IMG/VR virus record: IMGVR_UViG_3300046003_001035
Location: 1 to 22,048 of that record
From: a virus
Direction: 5' to 3' (one strand)
DNA: 22,048 bases
This document shows, one piece after another, positions 14,880 through 20,527 of this stretch. Position 1 is the first letter of the stretch, and each line of letters begins with the position of its first letter. The notes under the pieces are model-generated. The model worked only from the letters and a program-made list of their open reading frames with translations. It was not told the DNA's origin and searched no databases. The translations under genes and the position numbers were made by a program.

Positions 14880-15082
14880 TCCTCATCATCATCTGAATAC
14901 TCAGATGTGATAAGGCGCATGTTAGAAACATCTACACCGTGTTCCTCTGCTTTATCCATTGCATCTTTGAATGTTGATAGGCAACGGTTGGTTAAATCGC
15001 TAACCATGTCAGGGTAAGTTGCTTCACTTCCTAATTCCACAAGAAGGCCGCCTAAGCGGATTGAGATTTGCGTGTAAGCCAT
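14876..15082 (-). CDS. Lone minus-strand small acidic protein
   Basis: A 68-aa protein, the only minus-strand gene I accept in the window. It reads MAYTQISIRLGGLLVELG, then a helical DLTNRCLSTFKDAMDKAEEHG, and ends with the acidic SEYSDDDED. Support: the minus strand has AGGGGG six bases before the ATG, the frame fills the otherwise empty space between two plus-strand genes, and composition is protein-like. Its stop overlaps the nuclease stop tail to tail. I recognise no named family. Being transcribed against the replication genes, it may be under separate control and could be an inhibitor or early factor; that is inference. Confidence 0.7.
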   Translation of the reverse strand: MAYTQISIRLGGLLVELGSEATYPDMVSDLTNRCLSTFKDAMDKAEEHGVDVSNMRLITSEYSDDDED

Positions 15083-15133
15083 GATTTCCCCCTGGCCTCA
15101 AGTATGGCATTTCCGACACGCTAGGAACATAAA

Positions 15134-15163
15134 TTACGCGGTCCTTGTATTTGTCGGTGGCAT
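15134..15163 (-). CDS. Possible nine-codon upstream ORF (leader peptide)
   Basis: On the minus strand, a perfect AAGGAGG (15174-15180) is followed 10 nt later by ATG and the nine codons MPPTNTRTA before TAA. It lies upstream of the lone minus-strand gene. It may be a leader peptide or simply a stray site, because the complementary CCTCCTT lies in the plus-strand promoter area. Low confidence as a coding region. Confidence 0.25.
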   Translation of the reverse strand: MPPTNTRTA

Positions 15164-15173
15164 GGTGTTCAAT
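15145..15173 (+). promoter_or_regulatory. Candidate promoter of the recombination/replication operon
   Basis: TTGTAT (15145-15150) and TTCAAT (15168-15173) are separated by exactly 17 nt. The predicted transcript start, near 15180, lies a few bases before the leader stem-loop at 15185. The -10 matches the consensus at four of six positions and the -35 at three. It lies in the divergent gap before the plus-strand gene at 15217. Confidence 0.35.
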
Positions 15174-15184
15174 CCTCCTTACAC

Positions 15185-15210
15185 GGGCTAGTTAGCCCCC
15201 AAAAGAAAGG
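15185..15210 (+). promoter_or_regulatory. 5' leader stem-loop, copy 1
   Basis: GGGCTA (15185-15190) and TAGCCC (15193-15198) form a compact hairpin, followed by CC AAAAGAAAGG and the ATG at 15217. The same plan (GGGC hairpin, then AAAGAAAG, then purine-rich ribosome binding site) recurs at 19932-19952 before the gene at 19963. A 5'-terminal hairpin could protect the early mRNA or be a protein-binding leader. The shared layout is seen directly; function is inferred. Confidence 0.5.
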
Positions 15211-15216
15211 TTACAC

Positions 15217-15807
15217 ATGGCAAGTTACAAAGGCCCATTAGATTACATTGATGTGGCAACACGCATTATTGAATTCCGCGAAAAATACCCAACAGGATCA
15301 TTGCAGTCATGGAAAGATCCGTATGTAATTGAAGTAAAAATGCCTGATGGCAGTATTAAAAGTTACATGGTTTACAGCGCCGCAGCATACCGCACACCTG
15401 ATGATCAATTACCAGGCGTAGGTTGGGCATACGAGCCAATTCCAGGGCCAACCAACTTCACCCGTGACTCTGAACTACAAAACGCTGAAACAGCCGCCTG
15501 GGGGCGCGCAATGGTTGCCGCTCTTGCAGTGGACACAAAAAAGGGCATTGCATCTTCTGAAGAAGTACGCAACCGCCAAACAAAAACAACTGAAGCACCA
15601 CAGGCAAAAGCACCTGCGGCAAAGCGTGAGTACACAGAAGAAGAAAAGGCAAGCGCATTTGCAGTTTTTAGTTTGATTGAAACTAAAACAACAGAGGAAG
15701 AACTCAGAAGCGCATGGCAATTAAATCTTGATTTGCTTGATGTTGTAATTGAAGGCGCAACTTTGCGTGATCACCTTTTGACACGCAGGGCGGCTCTCAA
15801 TGGATAA
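15217..15807 (+). CDS. Conserved phage protein, candidate ERF/Rad52-like annealing protein
   Basis: A 196-aa protein. The N-terminal domain (residues 1-115) has YIDVATRIIEFREKYPTGSL, a YMVYSAAAYRTPDD segment, and NAETAAWGRAMVAALA near residues 89-104. The last is reminiscent of the conserved helix in ERF/Rad52-type single-strand annealing proteins (ET..GRAL). A charged K/E/A/T-rich linker (about 119-142) precedes a helical C-terminus. Neighbouring recombination genes (phosphoesterase, Cas4-like nuclease, RusA) fit an annealing role, but I cannot show the fold. It is the first gene after a promoter and leader hairpin. The next gene overlaps it by 8 nt. Confidence 0.6.
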   Translation: MASYKGPLDYIDVATRIIEFREKYPTGSLQSWKDPYVIEVKMPDGSIKSYMVYSAAAYRTPDDQLPGVGWAYEPIPGPTNFTRDSELQNAETAAWGRAMVAALAVDTKKGIASSEEVRNRQTKTTEAPQAKAPAAKREYTEEEKASAFAVFSLIETKTTEEELRSAWQLNLDLLDVVIEGATLRDHLLTRRAALNG

Positions 15808-16105
15808 CAGCGTAATCATTGCAAACAATGCTCAGCGCACATCAATAGCCGCGGCAGAAAAAGTTTTGCCTAGAACTGGATCGCTTAAGCGCAAGGTGTA
15901 TGAATACATTTTGAAGCAAGGGTTGCGCGGTGCTACGGATTATGAGATTGAAAAAACATTACAGATAGAGGGCAACACAGTGCGCCCTACACGCATAAGC
16001 CTTGTTAAAGATGGTTACATCATTGACACAGGAACAGTAAGAAAAAACCACCACAACAATGACTGCATAGTTTGGCGCGCAGTAGAGGAAGGAATGATGC
16101 TATGA
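15800..16105 (+). CDS. Winged-helix DNA-binding protein
   Basis: A 101-aa protein with a clear winged-helix profile: a first helix (SLKRKVYEYILKQGLRGATDYEIEKTL), then recognition helix NTVRPTRISLVKDGYI and a wing with DTGTVRKN and CIVWRAVE. Similar phage wHTH proteins read the state of DNA or control phage gene expression. Its 5' end overlaps the putative annealing gene by 8 nt and its stop overlaps the next ATG (ATGA), so it is co-translated with the replication block. It could be a transcription regulator or a replication accessory factor. Confidence 0.75.
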   Translation: MDNSVIIANNAQRTSIAAAEKVLPRTGSLKRKVYEYILKQGLRGATDYEIEKTLQIEGNTVRPTRISLVKDGYIIDTGTVRKNHHNNDCIVWRAVEEGMML

Positions 16106-16356
16106 GTAACAAGGAAAATAAATTTGAACCATCAAACGGATTAAAGGTTGCAGTTCATTTCAACATAATTGCAATCCGCGCAGTAGCCCAGGAGTTAGAC
16201 ATTTTTCCTGAAGTATTGGCTGAAAAGTTAGACAGAGCGGGTTTTATGCTTACCCCTGATCCTTTCAACATGTCATCAGATGCGGGCAAGGTAATTGTGT
16301 TGCAGAACAAGCGCGAGAACTCAAACATCAGTTTGGTGAAAGAAAATGATGAGTGA
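16102..16356 (+). CDS. Small protein of the early operon, unknown
   Basis: An 84-aa protein from the ATG at 16102, chosen for the ATGA overlap with the winged-helix gene and a preceding AGGAAGGA; an earlier TTG is less likely. It has a lysine- and asparagine-rich N-terminus, a central helix (VHFNIIAIRAVAQELDIFPEVLAEKLDRAG), and a C-terminal strand (GKVIVLQNK). The central helix pair could be a small DNA- or protein-binding motif. I do not recognise a family. The 3' end overlaps the next gene by 11 nt. Confidence 0.75.
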   Translation: MSNKENKFEPSNGLKVAVHFNIIAIRAVAQELDIFPEVLAEKLDRAGFMLTPDPFNMSSDAGKVIVLQNKRENSNISLVKENDE

Positions 16357-16717
16357 AATTATTACACCCGCAATGGTGGAGCAAAAATTACGCGGGCTAT
16401 CAAAAGAAGTAGATGACGCTCACAAAAATCTTGTAGAAGTGGAAACGATTTATCACAGCGTAAAGGCAGAGTATGAAATTGCTATGGCTAAATCTCGTAT
16501 GACTTTTGCAACGCAATCATCACCAACGGGCAAGAACTACACAGTTGGAGAGCGTGAGGACATGGCGCTTATTCAAAATGAAGAATTGCACAAGGATTTG
16601 TCAATTGTTCAAGCCAAAGTTTTAGCAACACGCGCTAACACGAACAGGCTCAAAATGCAGGTGGACATTGCCCGCTCAGTAGGAACATCAGTGCGCACCA
16701 GTATGGATTTAACATGA
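16346..16717 (+). CDS. Coiled-coil protein conserved in actinophages, unknown function
   Basis: A 123-aa helical protein; two adjacent ATG codons (16346, 16349) make the start ambiguous by one codon. It contains LRGLSKEVDDAHKNLVEVETIY and YEIAMAKSRMTFATQS, a GKNYTVGEREDMALIQ motif, then a second helix ending LKMQVDIARSVGTSVRTSM. I recognise the TVGEREDMA and DIARSVGTSVR patterns as typical of a small actinophage protein found in early regions. No catalytic residues are evident. Two antiparallel helices with a basic loop would suit DNA or replisome binding, which is inference. Its stop overlaps the next ATG. Confidence 0.75.
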   Translation: MMSEIITPAMVEQKLRGLSKEVDDAHKNLVEVETIYHSVKAEYEIAMAKSRMTFATQSSPTGKNYTVGEREDMALIQNEELHKDLSIVQAKVLATRANTNRLKMQVDIARSVGTSVRTSMDLT

Positions 16718-16890
16718 TCACATTTATGATTGCGTTAATTATTGGTGTTGTGATTGGCTACTGGGCGTACCCGTTGTACATGATGATCAAGTTGTACAGA
16801 ATTAGAAAGCGAATTGTACAAATTGAAAAAGATTTTATGGAATTAAAAGATGACTTATACGGCAAGCAATGGAATGAGGACAATTTATGA
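16714..16890 (+). CDS. Small single-TM membrane protein
   Basis: A 58-aa frame overlapping both neighbours by ATGA. It reads MITFMIALIIGVVIGYWAYPLYMM, a membrane segment with short N-terminus, followed by a basic stretch (KLYRIRKRIVQ) and an acidic helix (IEKDFMELKDDLYG). Exact coupling at both ends makes it very likely real. Topology should put the charged tail in the cytoplasm by the positive-inside rule. Function unknown. It is paired with a secreted protein immediately downstream, so the two may act together at the host envelope. Confidence 0.75.
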   Translation: MITFMIALIIGVVIGYWAYPLYMMIKLYRIRKRIVQIEKDFMELKDDLYGKQWNEDNL

Positions 16891-17426
16891 AGAAGGCAAT
16901 TTTTATTTTTCTTTTGCTAGTAAACATTACGCCCGCACACGCAGATCAAGGCGGTTGGGTAATGGTAGATGCAGACGGCAAGATAATCAGCGGCACAATT
17001 GTTTGTACTCCTGATGTTTGCGGAGATGTAAACAGCCCGTATTCAAAAGCAACTTTGCAACCAGGTCAGCGTTATGTACAGATTACTAAGGCAGATACAA
17101 CAGGAAATGTTGCAGGCCCAAATGTTGTGACGCAAACAGCGCCAAATCAATTGGTTAGCACAAATGTAGATCCTGTAACAAATGTAGCAACTATTACAAC
17201 AAAAACATTTGAGCGCTTAGCACCTGGCGTAGATACGATAAAAGAAATTGAAACAACTTACTCAATGGAACAACCCGCGCCAGTTACAACGATAAAAACA
17301 CCAGTCATTGTTATTGCTGAACCTGAAGTAATCAAAGAAGATCCTGCGTTTTTGCAATGGCTAGATCTTATTCATCAGATGTTTTTAGATCTGTTTATTA
17401 ATTTTACATGGGCGTGGGATCTATGA
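16887..17426 (+). CDS. Secreted protein with signal peptide, in the replication block
   Basis: A 179-aa protein with a clear Sec signal: MKKAIFIFLLLVNITPAHA followed by DQ (cleavage after Ala19). The mature part contains GGWVMVDADGKIISG, two cysteines in VCTPDVCGD (40 and 45), KATLQPGQRYV, then a T/V/P-rich stretch and a hydrophobic C-terminus (about 155-179, LQWLDLIHQMFLDLFINFTW) that may anchor it. It sits between a small membrane protein and the Cas4-like nuclease, both joined by ATGA overlaps. I recall related VCTPDVCG proteins from aquatic phages but no function. A role at the cell surface, such as modifying the infected host envelope, is inference. Confidence 0.8.
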   Translation: MKKAIFIFLLLVNITPAHADQGGWVMVDADGKIISGTIVCTPDVCGDVNSPYSKATLQPGQRYVQITKADTTGNVAGPNVVTQTAPNQLVSTNVDPVTNVATITTKTFERLAPGVDTIKEIETTYSMEQPAPVTTIKTPVIVIAEPEVIKEDPAFLQWLDLIHQMFLDLFINFTWAWDL

Positions 17427-18094
17427 TCAATTTTCAAGAAATGATTACAAAAACCCTGGTTGCAAATGACAATTCAAGGGCTAGATCACAGCAAACAGCC
17501 ATTGGGCCGTCTGCAATTGGTGGGTGTCACCGCAGGCTTTGGCATGACATTGCGCAAACTGAGCCAACAAATGTTGGTGACAAATTAGGCGCAATACTGG
17601 GAACTTTTATTCACACTGGAATTGAAGATGCAATACGCCGCGAAGATCCATTTGGTGTTCAGTATGAGTTAGAAATTGCTGTTGAGGCTGATGGTGTTCC
17701 TGGTCATGTTGATTGCTACGACAAAATCAATTACACGGTTATTGATTGGAAAACAATTAAGAAGGGCAGTGGGCGTTATTTTGGTGGCAATAACAGGCAA
17801 CAAGTTTGGCAAATACATCTTTATGGTTATTTGCTGATCAAAAATGGTTACACCGTCAAAGATGTGGCGCTTGTTGGTATTCCGCGTGATGGAAAAATGT
17901 CAGACATTTTGGTTTATGCCGCGCCCTATGATGAAGCGATTGCATTACAAGCGTTGGATCATTTAGAAAAAACGCGTGAAATGGTTGCACAACAACTCAA
18001 ACCACGGCCTGAAAAACCTTTAGCCTTTTGCGCAGACTTCTGCCCCTACTATGATCCGACAGGAGAAGAAGGTTGCCCAAGTACACAGAAGTAA
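17423..18094 (+). CDS. Cas4/RecB-like PD-(D/E)XK exonuclease with Fe-S cysteines
   Basis: A 223-aa protein from the ATG at 17423 (ATGA overlap). It has the Cas4/AddB-type layout: Cys35 in IGGCHRRLWHD, helix GTFIHTGIEDAI (60-71), nuclease motif PGHVD (Asp97) and VIDWKT (Asp108, Lys110), QVWQIHLYGYLL (127-138), and three further cysteines at 203, 207 and 218 (FCADFC...EEGC). Four cysteines in this arrangement bind a 4Fe-4S cluster in the family. It probably acts as a single-strand exonuclease in phage recombination with the annealing protein at 15217. No CRISPR array or Cas1 is present. The WhiB gene starts inside its 3' end. Confidence 0.85.
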   Translation: MINFQEMITKTLVANDNSRARSQQTAIGPSAIGGCHRRLWHDIAQTEPTNVGDKLGAILGTFIHTGIEDAIRREDPFGVQYELEIAVEADGVPGHVDCYDKINYTVIDWKTIKKGSGRYFGGNNRQQVWQIHLYGYLLIKNGYTVKDVALVGIPRDGKMSDILVYAAPYDEAIALQALDHLEKTREMVAQQLKPRPEKPLAFCADFCPYYDPTGEEGCPSTQK

Positions 18095-18414
18095 ATTGGG
18101 AAGATGCAGAGTGTAAGCGTTTAGAAATACACACAGATTTGTTTTACGACATAGAAGAACAGCGATCTGTAAACGCTTATGATCACATCAATTCAGTGCG
18201 ATCCATTTGCGTCTCTTGCCCTATTTGGAAAGATTGTTTAGCCTACGCGTTCCAAAATGAAAATTACGGAATGTGGGGCGGCATGACAAGCCAGGAGCGG
18301 GCAAGCATTGATGAACCTTTGAAGTATCCAAATCAAAGGATTAGAGGTTTGCATGCACTAAAACAAATGGGAATTTCATTACAGATGATCAAAGAATGTA
18401 AGGGGGCAAAATGA
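18073..18414 (+). CDS. WhiB-family Fe-S transcription regulator
   Basis: A 113-aa protein with the four WhiB cysteines: Cys14 (DAEC), Cys46 and Cys49 (CVSC) and Cys55 (C-X2-C-X5-C), followed by the YGMWGG turn at residues 65-70 and a basic C-terminal part. WhiB proteins bind a 4Fe-4S cluster and act with the housekeeping sigma factor on transcription; phage versions can interfere with host WhiB regulation. The start is TTG at 18073 after AGGAGAAGAAGG; there is no suitable ATG ahead of Cys14. The family restricts the host to Actinobacteria. It may tie phage gene expression to host redox state or redirect host RNA polymerase (inference). Confidence 0.9.
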   Translation: MPKYTEVNWEDAECKRLEIHTDLFYDIEEQRSVNAYDHINSVRSICVSCPIWKDCLAYAFQNENYGMWGGMTSQERASIDEPLKYPNQRIRGLHALKQMGISLQMIKECKGAK

Positions 18415-19223
18415 CTTCACTGCCATACATGCAGTTGTATGTTTCTGATTACCTGGCAGACACAGCCCACCTCACAGCGCAACAGCATGGCGCATACATG
18501 CTTTTGTTAATGAATTACTGGCAACGCGGCAAAGCGCTGGACAATAGCAACGAGCGCTTGTCACATGTAGCCCGTCTCAGCCCTGAAGAATGGGCAGAGG
18601 CAAAGCCAACGCTAGAAGAATTTTTTATTGTTGAGGGTAATTTATGGACTCATGCCAGGGTAGAAGATGACCTTGAAAAGATCCGTGAGAAGTCTGCGAA
18701 GGCATCATTTGCAGGAAAAAGATCAGTTGTTGCGCGTGGAATGAGCGAGCGTTCAACAAACGCTGAACAATCGTTGAACCATAAAGAGGAAGATAAAGAG
18801 GAAGATAAAGATAAAGACACAAACAAAAAAGATTTGTTTGTGGATTTTTGGAATGTCTATCCTTTGAAGGTGGGAAAAGGTGCGGCACTTAAAGCATTTG
18901 AAAAAGCGATCCGTACAACTGATGCAGGCATAATCATTAAAGGCGCTCTGCGGTACAAATCAGACCCAAACAGAGTGCCAGGGTACACAGCACATGCCGC
19001 AACATGGTTAAACGCTCAGAGATGGCTTGATGACCCTTTGCCACCCCGTAATCTTTCTCCCGCAGAAATCAAGGAAAAAGAATTACAAGATGCAAGAGCA
19101 AAAGCAGAACGAGAAAGAGCGGAGAATGAAGCATGGTTCAAGGAACAGGAACTACAAAGAGAACGAGCCGTACCACCACCCGCAGAACTCAGAGAACTTT
19201 TGAGAAAGAGTTTTACAAAATAA
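18411..19223 (+). CDS. DUF1376 replication protein
   Basis: A 270-aa protein. Residues 1-110 are a DUF1376 domain (LPYMQLYVSDYLADTAHLTAQQHGAYMLLLMNYW; EEFFIVEGNLWTHARVEDDL), linked by an acidic-basic low-complexity stretch (EEDKEEDKDKDTNKKD) to a C-terminal domain with FWNVYPLKVGKGAALKAFEKA and HAATWLNAQRWLDDP, as in phage replication initiators and primosomal O-like proteins. A charged helix follows (ARAKAERERAENEAW). It probably loads a helicase or recognises the origin. No helicase gene is in the window, so the host's may be used. It is coupled to WhiB by ATGA. Confidence 0.8.
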   Translation: MTSLPYMQLYVSDYLADTAHLTAQQHGAYMLLLMNYWQRGKALDNSNERLSHVARLSPEEWAEAKPTLEEFFIVEGNLWTHARVEDDLEKIREKSAKASFAGKRSVVARGMSERSTNAEQSLNHKEEDKEEDKDKDTNKKDLFVDFWNVYPLKVGKGAALKAFEKAIRTTDAGIIIKGALRYKSDPNRVPGYTAHAATWLNAQRWLDDPLPPRNLSPAEIKEKELQDARAKAERERAENEAWFKEQELQRERAVPPPAELRELLRKSFTK

Positions 19224-19236
19224 CTCAAACATTAAC

Positions 19237-19267
19237 TGTAACTGTTACACTTGATGTAACCATTACA
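19237..19267 (+). repeat. Two palindromic boxes TGTAA-N3-TTACA, possible operator
   Basis: TGTAACTGTTACA (19237-19249) and TGTAACCATTACA (19255-19267) are each inverted repeats with five or six complementary bases per arm, with centres 18 bp apart. They fill the only gap between the replication gene and the small gene at 19277, and the second abuts the AGGAGG ribosome binding site. Tandem palindromes of this kind suit a dimeric regulator. Confidence 0.55.
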
Positions 19268-19276
19268 GGAGGAACT

Positions 19277-19465
19277 ATGACTAAGCAATTAGTTAATCCC
19301 GCAGTTGTGCAACCAGGTGATCATGTTTTAGTTAATAATCATGATCTTATGGTGAAATACATTCAAGGCCCTGATCATGTTGGTATTTATGATTTTCATG
19401 GCGTTAATGAAACTGGTGCAGATCAAATTGCATCAGCGCAGGATCTCATTACACTGCTCAGATGA
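19277..19465 (+). CDS. Small beta-rich protein before rusA, unknown
   Basis: A 62-aa protein from the ATG at 19277, chosen because of an ideal AGGAGG (19267-19272); a longer reading starting at 19133 lies within the previous gene and is unlikely. Sequence: VVQPGDHVLVNNHDLMVKYI, a small-barrel-like set of strands, then GPDHVGIYDFHG and a short helix (ADQIASAQDLITLL). I recognise no family. It is coupled to rusA by ATGA. Because the two palindromic boxes lie directly before it, expression may be separately controlled. Confidence 0.7.
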   Translation: MTKQLVNPAVVQPGDHVLVNNHDLMVKYIQGPDHVGIYDFHGVNETGADQIASAQDLITLLR

Positions 19466-19842
19466 TTACTTTTCAGGTTGATGGCCAACCAGTTCCGCAA
19501 GGATCTATGAAGGTCATCAATGGGCATGTTATTCATGCCAAAGGATCAGAACTGGCCGCGTGGCGTTCTGCCATTGCTTTGCGGGCTAGAGAGGCAGGGG
19601 CAAAGCCCCACCTTGAGCCAGTTGAGATAGACATGATTTTTACAATGATGCGCCCAAAGACCGTAAACCGCCCTGAGCCGTCCGTAGCCCCTGACCTGGA
19701 TAAATTGGTCAGAGCCGTCCTAGACGGCCTCACAGCCATTGCCTACCGTGATGATGGGCAGGTTGTACGCCTGACCGCGGCAAAGCAGTACGGGATCAAC
19801 CCTGGGTTGTGGGTTCAAATGTGGGCCAAAATGCCTGCGTAA
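19462..19842 (+). CDS. rusA: RusA-type Holliday junction resolvase
   Basis: A 126-aa protein of the RusA family: N-terminal strand and VPQGSMKVINGHVIH, then MMRPKTVNRPEP, and the catalytic segment PDLDKLVRAVLDGL (Asp78, Asp80, Asp88) with AYRDDGQVVRLTAAKQYG (Asp97, Asp98, Lys108) after it. RusA dimers cut four-way DNA junctions made during recombination and replication, clearing phage DNA for packaging. It closes the DNA-metabolism operon; its length fits the family. It is followed by a 120-nt regulatory gap. Confidence 0.92.
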   Translation: MITFQVDGQPVPQGSMKVINGHVIHAKGSELAAWRSAIALRAREAGAKPHLEPVEIDMIFTMMRPKTVNRPEPSVAPDLDKLVRAVLDGLTAIAYRDDGQVVRLTAAKQYGINPGLWVQMWAKMPA

Positions 19843-19844
19843 TT

Positions 19845-19858
19845 TGTGACCAGTCACA
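19845..19858 (+). promoter_or_regulatory. Palindrome TGTGAC-CA-GTCACA, possible operator
   Basis: A perfect 6-bp inverted repeat with 2-bp spacer, three bases after the rusA stop. It resembles a Crp/GlxR-type site but has N4 instead of N6 between TGTGA and TCACA, and it also resembles the TGTAAC boxes at 19237-19267. It is a likely protein-binding site for the small-gene operon downstream; the regulator is unknown. Confidence 0.4.
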
Positions 19859-19914
19859 CACAAACATTGACCAAATAATTAGCACTTTTTTTCCTAAACA
19901 TGTGCTTTGTAATG

Positions 19915-19920
19915 TATTAT
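19915..19920 (+). promoter_or_regulatory. Candidate -10 element of the small-gene operon
   Basis: TATTAT (19915-19920), preceded by an AT-rich stretch, would start transcription near 19927, a few bases before the leader stem-loop at 19932. There is no convincing -35 at 17 nt. Weak alone, but its placement relative to the hairpin matches the candidate promoter at 15145-15173. Confidence 0.35.
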
Positions 19921-19931
19921 TTCTTTTGTAA

Positions 19932-19952
19932 GGGCAAGTAGCCCAAAGAAAG
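19932..19952 (+). promoter_or_regulatory. 5' leader stem-loop, copy 2
   Basis: GGGC (19932-19935), AAGTA loop, GCCC (19941-19944), then AAAGAAAG and the purine-rich GAAGG before the ATG at 19963. Same layout as the leader at 15185-15210. The gap 19843-19962 otherwise holds only the palindrome, the -10 candidate and AT-rich sequence. Confidence 0.5.
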
Positions 19953-19962
19953 AAGGCGCAAA

Positions 19963-20214
19963 ATGTTATCAACACAAACAATGTTAGAAAACGCAACAGA
20001 CACATACAACGGTAAAACAGGTTGTGCTTGCGGTTGCGGCGGCAATTATGCTGGTGCTGACTCTGTTGCAGGTCAAAAGCGCATCAAAAGAATTATGAAC
20101 GCAAATCCTGAAAAAGTTATGTGCGCTAATTTTGGTAATGGCGAAGGTTGCCTTGAGATGTACAACGAAAACGGTACACGCGTACTCCGTGTTTATTTTA
20201 AGGTAGGTGCGTAA
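19963..20214 (+). CDS. Small cysteine-rich protein, first of the small-gene operon
   Basis: An 83-aa protein with TYNGKTGCACGCGGNYAG at residues 14-31 (three closely spaced cysteines), then RIKRIMNANPEKVMCANFGNGEGCLEMY and a strand LRVYFKV. The GCACGCGG motif is one I associate with small phage proteins of unknown function. Five cysteines in two groups suggest metal binding. The ATG follows AAGAAGG at suitable distance. It heads the last operon, behind its own candidate promoter and hairpin, and is therefore probably expressed early or strongly. Confidence 0.75.
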   Translation: MLSTQTMLENATDTYNGKTGCACGCGGNYAGADSVAGQKRIKRIMNANPEKVMCANFGNGEGCLEMYNENGTRVLRVYFKVGA

Positions 20215-20216
20215 TC

Positions 20217-20336
20217 ATGGCTCAGCCAACAACATCAATTTGCCCTGAGTGCAATCGCGAAGTTTGGAAAGTTTATACAGTTACCATTGACAAGCAAATG
20301 AAATTAGTTTGTTTGCGTTGCAAGTGGGGTGCGTAA
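20217..20336 (+). CDS. 39-aa zinc-ribbon microprotein
   Basis: A 39-aa frame: MAQPTTSICPECNREVWKVY, then a strand pair, and LVCLRCKWGA. CPEC and CLRC are spaced as in a treble-clef zinc ribbon. It begins 2 nt after the preceding stop and ends 2 nt before the next ATG, with AAGGTAGG upstream at 20200-20207. The tight packing and intact cysteine pairs argue that it is real. Confidence 0.65.
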   Translation: MAQPTTSICPECNREVWKVYTVTIDKQMKLVCLRCKWGA

Positions 20337-20338
20337 TT

Positions 20339-20527
20339 ATGCAACCAATAAAAATTGCAAAGCGTACAAAAATTCATTTGTTGTCAGATCAACTTACTTT
20401 TTGCAACATCAACGCAGTAGCAGAAGGAATAGTTACAAGATTTGATTGGGAATTTGATGCTGAATGTACGGCAATTTGCAAAAGTTGTTACCAGGTTGGA
20501 ATTCAAAAAATGGAGGCAAACAAATGA
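20339..20527 (+). CDS. 62-aa cysteine-containing protein
   Basis: A 62-aa protein from the ATG at 20339, chosen because it fits the gene spacing better than the in-frame start at 20309 inside the previous gene. It contains HLLSDQLTFCNINAVAEG, then DAECTAICKSCYQVGI: four cysteines, of which CTAICKSC is a compact metal-binding type. Its stop overlaps the next ATG (ATGA). Family unknown. Confidence 0.7.
   Translation: MQPIKIAKRTKIHLLSDQLTFCNINAVAEGIVTRFDWEFDAECTAICKSCYQVGIQKMEANK

Noticed and set aside
15405-15720. Several minus- and plus-strand frames within 15217-15807, some very Cys/Phe-rich
   Set aside because: They are complements of the Lys/Gln/Ala-rich linker of the conserved plus-strand gene, with no start signals.
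17423-18094. Cas4-like protein as part of a CRISPR-Cas system
   Set aside because: No Cas1/Cas2, effector or repeat array is present. Phage Cas4-like nucleases in recombination operons explain it better.
19881-19906. T7 run at 19886-19892, with AGCAC/GTGCT arms, as a terminator for rusA
   Set aside because: The stem is only five bases with a long loop, and the T-run is inside the loop rather than after a GC stem, so it is not a credible intrinsic terminator.
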